From: Fistulifera solaris
Taxonomy: Eukaryota > Bacillariophyta > Bacillariophyceae > Naviculales > Stauroneidaceae
Length of the DNA stretch: 64,000 nucleotides
Direction of reading: 5' to 3'
Assembly: GCA_030295235.1 (NCBI GenBank)
Contig: AP026130.1
Coordinates: 992,001-1,056,000 of the forward strand
The position numbers and the translations under genes are program-made. Positions 56,331 through 64,000 of this stretch are shown here, piece by piece. Within the stretch, counting starts at the first letter, position 1. The number at the start of each line of letters is the position of its first letter. A model generated the notes under the pieces. It saw only the letters and a program-made list of their open reading frames with translations. It searched no databases and had not been told where the DNA came from.

Positions 56331-58581
56331 ATGCAAAACAACAATTCACAGTCGAGAGATACAGGGCAGTCTTCTGATTGCCTACCGGTGCAAGTACAAG
56401 ACAATGATATGAACGTTTCATCAAACGCGGCCCAACCACAAACGTCTCTTAGACCATTAACGGCTACTTCGCAGAGCAATAGCAGCAATATTCAAAGTCT
56501 ACAACAACAGCAACTGCAAATACTGGCGGCTTACAATGCCGCGACTGCATTTGCAAGCCATCAGCTTCAAACGCAAGGAAGTAACACTGGGGCTTCGGGA
56601 ACATCGAACCTTCCTTCGATTGCACCGTCGGTCGCCAGTGCACCTATCCCTCCGGCATTCATGATGAACTACCTCATGGCTGTCTCTGCTATGGGATTTA
56701 CTTCTGGCTTGGGAGCGGGAATGAACCCTTCATTTCCCCTTACTGCATTAGCTTCTGCACATAAACCAAAGCCCGTGCCTCACACTCCTGGAGTTTTTCA
56801 AAATTGCAGTCTGCGAAGTGGGAAATGGATCGAGGAGGAAGAAAAGTACGCTGCCTTGCTCATCGAACTCTTCGAGAAGGGTAAAATCCCACAATGTGAA
56901 AATGGAAGCACCTTACGATCGTTCTTGAGTCAAAAGTTACACTGCCCGAAAATGAGAATTAGCAAGAAGTATGCCGGACGTGGCATTGGCAAGCTTGTAT
57001 ACACGGACCAAAGCAAAGTAGCCATGACCATGGAAGAAGAAACCGAGCACAAAAACCTTGTGGCGAAAGTGTTGGAGGCCCAGGAAAAGTTCCATCAAGC
57101 CGCATTGCCTAGTCGGAATGCGTCGACGGTACGTTCGATCGATTGCAAAATCGTTCTCTTTGCTTGCATAGAGGATCGCTCTCACTTTATTTTCAATCCG
57201 GCACTACTAAGGCTACGATGAACGGGTTCGGGTCACTTTCTGCACCTTCTTTGATACCCGGCTTACCGCCGACATCATCGTCAAATCTTGGTACGCCATT
57301 CACCCTGATACAACCTTCATTACCAATTAGTTCACAAAGGGTTCATTCATAGCCTCGCAAGTAAGCAGCGATGTACCGAAGATTACGGCACCAACAACTA
57401 CTTCCACAGAACAGAACAACGTCTCGAGTGAAGACGCAGCCAAGAATTTACTCGAAGAATCGGCGAAATTGTTACGCCAATCATTCTTGGCGGCTTTCTA
57501 TCAGTCAGATGCGCCGAATACGACTTTGAATGCTCAAAATGGTTTGGAAGTGAAATCTGATGTTCAATGTTCGACTACACAGCAAAACAATCACGCCTTA
57601 TCGGCCAAAACGCACAATAGTAACATTTCAGGAGGACGAATGAGTCAGCTTTCAGAGTCACCCAACCTTGCGTCGCCTTTCGATCTGAGTGGGGCAAGCA
57701 CTTCCTTGGCCAAACATAATCGAGGAAGCCTTTCCGAGAAGGAACACTCTGCAATCACGAGCCGATCCTACAATGAATTTCAATTTCCCACTGGAAATGG
57801 CCATCTGTTGGGTGGAAAGGTTTCCGCTTCAGGTGTCTACAACATGACATCGCCTGATGGTTCAAAGAAGTCGGCCAGGTCTGACGCAAGCTCAAATCCT
57901 CTTTTTACGGCTGAATCCTACGCGATGTTTGCCGTTGAGTCAGCAATGGAAGCAAGCCAACATGACGCTTATCTACCATGTTCTAGGATCTTGAGTGGGA
58001 CGGGAGATGATCAACAGTGTCAAATCGTGCTGCGCTCGAATTCTATCGATAACATCGATGGAGTGGTAAATCTTCTCTCGAAACAATCAACTCAAAAAGA
58101 GCAAGAAGTGCCGTTGGAGAAGGATAAATCCCGAGACAGCAAAATGCGTGGTGCTTTAATAACGGAAAGCAATAATCACGGGGCAGGTGGTAACGAACGG
58201 AAGATTTCCTACGACACACTATCCACGCAACGGGATTTAGGATACACAGCAACGTATGAAGCAATGAATATCAAGCCGACATACGTTAGCGCCAGCGAGC
58301 GTTCCTGTAACCCTAGCACGGAATCAGAATCCTTTTCGGCGTTGGAATCCTTGCGTGGTTCGACGAATAGTGAGAATACGGAGTCGAGTGCTTCCGACGG
58401 CGGCAGCTCTTCGGAATCGTCTGATTGCGGTCATAGCGTACGGAGAAAGCGAGATCATACTGAAGGCGAACCGAGCACCAAGTTACCTAGTAGAGACGCA
58501 AAGCGAACTCGAAAAGAAATGACAATGGCCAAGGAGGACGCCTCTTCGACGTCTTCAAATGACTTGAGAACGACGTCGTAA
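56331..58581 (+). CDS. Putative diatom DNA-binding/regulatory protein with a W-E-E-E domain
   Basis: Exons 56331-57128 and 57212-58581 with an 83-nt phase-0 intron; about 720 residues. The first 150 residues are Gln/Ser/Ala-rich (SLQQQQLQILAAYNAATAF). A conserved block of about 60 residues begins GKWIEEEEKYAALLIELFEK and ends RISKKYAGRGIGKLVY. It is basic and helical with a SANT-like WxxEEE start, and it recurs in diatom and other stramenopile proteins as I recall. A long Ser/Asn/Glu-rich tail with basic clusters (RRKRDHTEG; AKRTRKEM) looks like a nuclear regulator. A one-base frame change near 57335-57341 (AAAGGG) is probably an indel. Function is unknown. Confidence 0.7.
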
Positions 58582-58739
58582 CCTTTTTACACCATAACAT
58601 CATCACTCCCTTGACTTTGCTTGTCCCACAGTTTTGTGTGCGAATACCTTTTACGCCCGAAGACATGAGTGTTTGCAATAAGCTGTAAAGTATAGAGGAA
58701 TGAATGAAACGAACAAAACTGATTGTTTCTTTATAGATT

Positions 58740-61121
58740 TCATTTAGTTGCTGCGCCAAGAGTGGCGAGAGCCCTGCTTTTTCTGGCTACGTTTTCGCCT
58801 TCGACTACGAAACGAATGTTGTGTCGTGCTCGTTGCTTGTCAGCATAAAGATGTTCTACACCATAAACACCGACAGTTGCGTGTGTCTTGCTATAGTGTT
58901 CATGAGCCTTTGCATCATTTTCGTTGTCGTCTTCTACTAGCTTCTCCCTATCATTTGAATCGGGAAGATCTGTGGCTGCTATAACGACATTGCTTTCCAT
59001 TAAAGTGAAGCGGTGCGCACCCATATCCCACTTATTTTGATTGAGTAGAACGATGCGACCGGGGACGCGATAGGAAGGATCATGGTCCTCGGTGCCAACC
59101 GTAACAAAAGAAGTGCCATCGGATGCCTTCTGTCGCTCAGCAGGATCGTTCCAAGGATTAATTTCTCCTGGACTCAATGGCTCTTGACCGTGGCGACCTA
59201 AAACTCGATTTAGTGTGGATCCTAAAGAGCATGGCCCAGAAGTCCACAGAGTGTCAAAAGCATGTAAGATAGATAGTTCAGGATCAGGACAGAAGGTAGC
59301 ATCTACGTCTACAGAAGTATACCGGTTGCGAACTTGATTGACCACTGTCTCAATGACCTTGGCAAGAATAGGGTGACCTGGAGCAACAGCCATCAAACCA
59401 TTCCATAAACACATTTGGTGGTCTACTGGTTTGCCCGGCTGTAGAGATAGCCCATGAAACAAAAGGATAAGGGCACTGCGTGGGCAGCGAGTTTATGAAG
59501 CATATACCGATGAACTTACCTCATCTAATGGTACCATAAAACCCACATCATGAGGAATTGAATCGAGAGACGTTTCTAAAAGAATATCAACGTCAGCATA
59601 GACTCCGCCATAAATGAGTAGAACGCAGTACCGGAAAAGATCCGCTTTGAATGCGCCGGGATTGAGCGCATCGTAAGCTTCGCGTACTGCGGGCGGGAAA
59701 TGGGCGTCCAGGAAAACAACTGAATCCTCGTCACTGTAAAACTTGTACTCCCACCCCGATTTGCGAAACGATTCCGTCAGGCGGCTCATGTTCGGATATT
59801 TCTCTCTGTCGTCTTGAAGGGGTTCAAACCAAGTTTGGTGGACGATTCGAGGAATCAAGCGTCGCGAATCACGGGCATAAACGGGTGGCGTTATATAGTA
59901 CGTAGTCGTGTCGAATTCGGGTGGATCGAGAGTACAGAGCTTCGCACAGAAGCACTTGCACACGGCTCCGCATGATTTGCAATCCGCTCCAGCTTTGTCG
60001 CGAAGACACTTGGAGCAAGCTGTTTCCAGAACCTTGGGTGAGCATTGTTTCTGAAGCTTCTCGTATATCGTCAGGTCCGATCCCTGTTCAGATTTCTTTT
60101 GGGTGTTTCCTTCTTTCAAAGTAGTAATGTAAAGTAATTCATTTTCCGACCACGAGTTAGAGTTCAGCGGTTTCGGCAAGGAACTGATTTCCGGAATTCG
60201 AACGACGGGCAATAGCGGATAGCGAGACACTGAGACCGTTTCTGTCCCATCGTGAATATAACAGCAGAATCCTGTTCCCATAGGGCAGTCATAAAGCAGT
60301 CTATCATTGGAAAGCTCCTTGTTCGTTGATCGATGCATTTTTGGGCAAGAACTTTTCAGAAACGTCCATGATTGCTCGGTGCTCTTTTCCCCATCAATCA
60401 ATTTAAATAGCATTTTGGGAATATGAAGAGGGCTAATCAACAAAGTATCAAGTGAAGTGTCGAGGAGCACTTTCAGCATTTGCTGAGCGATATCACGTTG
60501 TTGCCGGAGAACAACCAGGCCCGTTGTGATTGCATCCTTTCCGAACAATTCTTCGTCCGCCCTCACCAGAATACTCGAGTCGGCCCGAGCAATAGTATCA
60601 TGTAGTCGCTGAAGTAGCGGACTGGCTGCATCCATATAAACAGAAACATCGGCTTGCGATAATGCACACCACTTGAAGACTTCTACCGCCAAGAACTCTT
60701 GATCCTGCGCAACAAACTCATCAAAACGGGCCGTCGCTTCGTGGCAATTTTGCTGAAAAAATGATTGTTGTTGATCCAGAGTTAACGCATGAACTTGAAA
60801 ACGGACTTTGTCGGTCTCTATGGTCTGTTGGAGTCCATGAATTTGCTTTTTGACCGTGAGAGACGTGCGCTCCGGAAGGTGAATGTAAACTGGAACTGTT
60901 TCGATATCATCCAAGAGTCGTCGATGATGAAGTTCCGCGGAATAAATGTCGTTGGCGACTGATGGAATGGAGAGTGAATTGAGAAAGAATGGTGCAGCAT
61001 CGCCACTTCTCGTGTAATGCAATGCCGCACTCAACGTCAAAATGGAGATGGCTGTAAACAGTAAGGTTGATTTGGAAGTAAACCAGTTCCCAGGACTTCG
61101 TTGCGGCGACGCCTCATCCAT
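58740..61121 (-). CDS. Golgi-type glycosyltransferase with DxD motif (GT32/OCH1-like)
   Basis: Type II membrane protein: short cytosolic N-terminus, one TM helix (STLLFTAISILTLSAALHYT), then a large lumenal part. Exons 61121-59520 and 59438-58740 with an 81-nt intron; 766 residues, intact. The catalytic core near residues 430-540 has LIPRIVHQTWFEP, GWEYKFYSDED, ALNPGAFKADLFRYCVLLI and the metal-binding GGVYADVDI, the pattern of GT32 sugar transferases. A preceding Cys-rich insert (CSKCLRDKAGADCKSCGAVC, then CKCFCAKLC) is unusual. A first, less clear transferase-like region may precede it. Probably builds N- or O-glycans in the Golgi; donor and acceptor unknown. Confidence 0.87.
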
Positions 61122-61584
61122 TCTATTGCTTCTTGTGTATTATTTTGAGCTTTCGAGTCGGCTATTGGTATTAATCTTACAATTATTCTCGTCAATGACA
61201 AGCCTCAATGATAAAAGCAAATGACAAGCAATCAAATACAACGGCTTTCTGTTAACCCAGTACAAGTAAAAAAGTAATCTACTTTCTTATCGATAATAGC
61301 AGTACCGTAACGACTTCAATCTTTATAAGAACGGTTGACGGTTGACTGCGCGCTATGTTGCGCGGTGTTTTATTTTGGCGTCATCATGGTCACGCGACAA
61401 CGCGAGACGACGAGCGACGATCGAGATGTTCATCTGCATCGACAGACCGACGATAGACTAGCGAATGCCTGACATTGCAACAACACTTCTTTGTGTGACC
61501 GCAAACGTTGTCCCCTTTCCCTTTTTACTTTTTTTTTTGATTCATCTCATCTAAGCCTTATTGAATATCACATTATAAAATAGC
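61122..61584. other. Divergent promoter region, 463 bp
   Basis: Between the glycosyltransferase (minus) and the ankyrin gene (plus). It has a T-rich tract close to the ankyrin start. No coding signal. Confidence 0.5.
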
Positions 61585-63669
61585 ATGTTTAGCTGGGCTA
61601 CAAGTCATTTGGAGAAGCTAGCGAGTACAGTTGCGCCTCAACCTACCGACCCTCCCGGTCGTTTCATCTATGCATGCAAAAATGGAGACGAGCAAGGGGC
61701 AATTGCTTTGCTAGCCGAGTTAGCAGGAGTTGAGTACTCGGTTGATACTCAAAAGGACAGACACCGTTGCATTTTGCGTGCTTGTACTCTATGTCGACTT
61801 TAATGGAGCAGATCCTCTCGATGCTGCTGCAAAGACAGATCGACGGTTTGTCGGTGATGGATGTCGAGGGAAATACCGCTCTTCATTTTGCATCCATGTC
61901 GAAAAAGCCAAATGCACTCGACATGGTGAAAATCTTGGTGACTAAGTACGGAGCGTCTGTCTTGGCCAAGAATTCGCAAGGTCAAACGGCGTATGATGTT
62001 GCATCCATTCCCAGTCTTCGGCAGTATTTGCTTCCATTGCAACTTCAGGAAGAAACTCGTATTGCTCTTAACAACGGAGGTGTAGGATTGATTCCAGGAA
62101 TGGATTTGGGAGGACTGAAAGTAGCAAACTCGCATCTGCCGCCTCCTCCTACAGTACCCGGAAGTTTCCCTCTTCAGGAGCAGCAATTCACATCTCCTAC
62201 CGGTGTTACACAGCAACAATCACAGGACCCAGCTTTTACTCCCACCGACACCGCAACCTCATTTTCTTCACATTATCTACCTCCACCCCCGGTCATGACC
62301 TCGTTAGCATCGTCTACTTCGCCGGATAGCGGCGCTCCTCCTTCGGGTTCTTCTGCTGGCTCTATCCCAGCGGCTCCTTCTTCGGCAAATCGTGACTACT
62401 CTCTCCGAGGATACTCTTCTGCGGCTATCGACATCAAAACGAGTGACGGACGAAGGGTTTTAAAACCGGATGGGTTCCATTCTTCGAGCTCCGACAAACG
62501 ACTCCAGCAAAAGTACGGTCATCAATCGGGAAATCGTTACGCGAACTTACCTCCTCCACCACGATCCGGAGAACAAGTCACGCCTCCGGTAACGAGTCCG
62601 GCGTCCGGTGGGGTTTCCGGTGCTCCTTTGAGCGCCAACAGTAACCCTTTGCGGGAGGACGACAACAACTCGTTGGTGTTCGCCCGTCGACTCGATACGT
62701 TGCCGTGGATCATGTCACAGGTCAGCCAGCACCACCGGCAATCAGTGGACACCCGACTCCGTATACCACCCCAGTGGCAGCGAATCATCCCGTGCCTTCC
62801 TTCTCGACATTTCAACCTACTCAATTTGCCGGCAGCCAACAACAGGTGAATGCCCCCGTGCCGATGGTTCCGCAGCCTGCACCGATAGCACCAATCACCT
62901 CGTCGCCCGCGCCCGCCTTTCAACCCCCGCCTCAGCTGATTCAAGTATCCAATACACCCGCCACTGCCGCGGGTCTCTTTGCCACACCGTCACCGGTTCG
63001 ACAACTAGGACAACCCGATCAGAACATCTTCAGTCCGCAACAGACGATGGATCAAACGCCATCGGCAACCCTTACTACCCCGGGAGCCTACAAAGTTTCT
63101 CCTGCCCCAAGAAGCGGGGAAAGTCCTTTTTGACTGCTTCACCGACGAGGGCATCCAAAATGTTTTCCGCACCGCCCGAAAATTTACAAACCTTGGCCAT
63201 TGAGACACCGCAAGAAACACAACAAAGTGTCACGGCAGTGAAGGCAGAAGTCACGCCAGCAACGAGCGTTGACGACGCTGCCGCAATGTTTGCTTCTGCT
63301 GCAACACTCTCCGACTCGTCTACGGTTCCCATAGCAGCTGAACCATCGCCAGTTGTTACTACTCATCTGGAAGCAACGTCAACGAGTAAAGGTAGTCCGT
63401 TTGCACAGGCTTTGAGAGATTCCTCAACGGCATCGGATCTGTTCGCGAGTCCACCCAGCAATGTCACAGAGGAGTCACCGCAAACCGAAACGGTGACTGC
63501 TACAAGAGACGAGCAGTCCCAAGCGCCACCGCAAGCGACGGAAGAAGACGAAGTCTTGGACGAAATTCCTTTATCCCCAACGAAAACATCTACGATGCAG
63601 CCAGAAAATGGTAAGGATGGTCTCTACCAGGCGATTGGCATGCCACCACCGCCCATTTTACGAAAGTAG
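61585..63669 (+). CDS. Ankyrin-repeat protein with long Pro/Ser-rich tail
   Basis: The ATG at 61585 starts MFSWATSHLEKLASTVAPQP, then an ankyrin region (FIYACKNGDEQGAIALLAEL; TPLHFACLYSMSTLMEQIL; DVEGNTALHFASMSKKPNAL; NSQGQTAYDVASIPSLRQYL). The remaining 500 residues are Pro/Ser/Thr/Gln-rich with PPPP blocks, a conserved-looking stretch (RVLKPDGFHSSSSDKRLQQ) and a C-terminal EVLDEIPLSP then GLYQAIGMPPPPILRK. One-base frame changes near 61760, 62694 and 63126-63130 are read as indels; the ankyrin consensus continues exactly across the first. About 695 residues. The N-terminal amphipathic helix and the tail suggest a membrane-trafficking adaptor, which is a guess. Confidence 0.72.
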
Positions 63670-63762
63670 AAGAAAAAACCAGCTGCATTCGTTAACACGT
63701 AAAGCTATTCATCCTATTTTTACATTCAGTGCTCTCGTAGCAGTACATCTACTAGCGAAATT

Positions 63763-64000
63763 CTATAATTCGGAGTCCTCTAACCAGCGGACAATGGCAG
63801 ACACTGTTTCGTCTGCCTCGGTATAGCGCAGCCCTTCCTTCGCCGCATCGGCGCCCAAAATATCTTCTATTCGTTTTGCCAGCTCTAGCGGTGGCGCAAT
63901 CAGAGGCGCAGCATGCCCTCCTAGTAAATCTCGCCGTTGTACGTCGATATCAACCATCATTGGCCGCTTCATGGCAGCAGATTTGCCCGGCTGCTTGTAG
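63763..64000 (-). CDS. C-terminal part of an unidentified protein, continuing beyond the window
   Basis: The frame is open from the window edge (YKQPGKSAAMKRPMMVDIDV) to a stop at 63763-63765 and contains VQRRDLLGGHAAPLIAPPLE, then LAKRIEDILGADAAKEGLR. The end is acidic (WLEDSEL). Coding-like composition and the 3' end facing the ankyrin gene tail-to-tail (93 bp apart) support a real gene. I do not recognise the family. Confidence 0.55.
   Translation of the reverse strand, partial: YKQPGKSAAMKRPMMVDIDVQRRDLLGGHAAPLIAPPLELAKRIEDILGADAAKEGLRYTEADETVSAIVRWLEDSEL

Overview
The window is nuclear DNA of a photosynthetic stramenopile, most likely a pennate diatom of the Phaeodactylum type. Protein-coding genes are compact and carry short GT-AG introns, mostly 55-83 nt. 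Several proteins begin with a signal peptide followed by the diatom plastid-import motif (ASAFAP-like, with F or W after the cleavage site): zeta-carotene desaturase, a thioredoxin, a tripartite thylakoid-lumen protein and several small proteins. A bHLH-PAS factor and paired SET proteins also fit a diatom. The species is inferred, not proven.

Layout. 0.3-5.1 kb: two tandem ABCG half-transporters. 5.1-5.7 kb: an SPF30-like splicing protein without a recognisable Tudor domain. 7.1-10.6 kb: a Golgi-type Ca2+/Mn2+ ATPase. 10.8-12.5 kb: a plastid-targeted helical, proline-rich protein. 13-15.1 kb: a bHLH-PAS factor. 15.8-17.2 kb: a UBR-box/2OG-oxygenase fusion. 17.7-19.1 kb: LIS1. 19.6-24.6 kb: two convergent SET-domain proteins with signal peptides flanking a plastid thioredoxin. 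24.9-27.0 kb: two small plastid proteins and a double-FN3 thioredoxin. 27.2-29.0 kb: an array of palindromes and a perfect hairpin. 29-33.7 kb: a twin-CX9C protein, a 2OG-oxygenase with a Sel1-like tail, RAE1 and a SANT protein. 34.6-40.5 kb: an MST-type kinase, RtcA and ZDS. 41-44.1 kb: a GNAT-like protein, a lumenal KOW-like protein and a DCC oxidoreductase. 44.2-44.9 kb: a 220-bp tandem repeat. 45.2-54.9 kb: TOR kinase. 55.2-55.7 kb: a second palindrome array. 56.3-64 kb: a putative DNA-binding protein, a GT32-type glycosyltransferase, an ankyrin/proline-rich protein and the end of an unidentified gene.

Two observations stand out. First, TOR appears to contain a 2-nt microexon (GG, 53204-53205) inside the FRB domain, completing the codons for the conserved Trp-Asp pair that in human mTOR is W2101-D2102. 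Second, the intergenic DNA carries three kinds of palindrome-based repeat: two arrays of CCAGAA-TTCTGG palindromes resembling packed heat-shock elements, a dispersed CATGACTG/CAGTCATG element, and a perfect 19-bp hairpin.

Data caveat. Sixteen otherwise conserved genes are interrupted by about 28 single-base frameshifts, nearly all at short homopolymers and usually looking like a lost base. Essential genes (TOR, ZDS, LIS1) are among them. I read most as assembly indels, not pseudogenes, and give each such gene as one feature spanning its frames.
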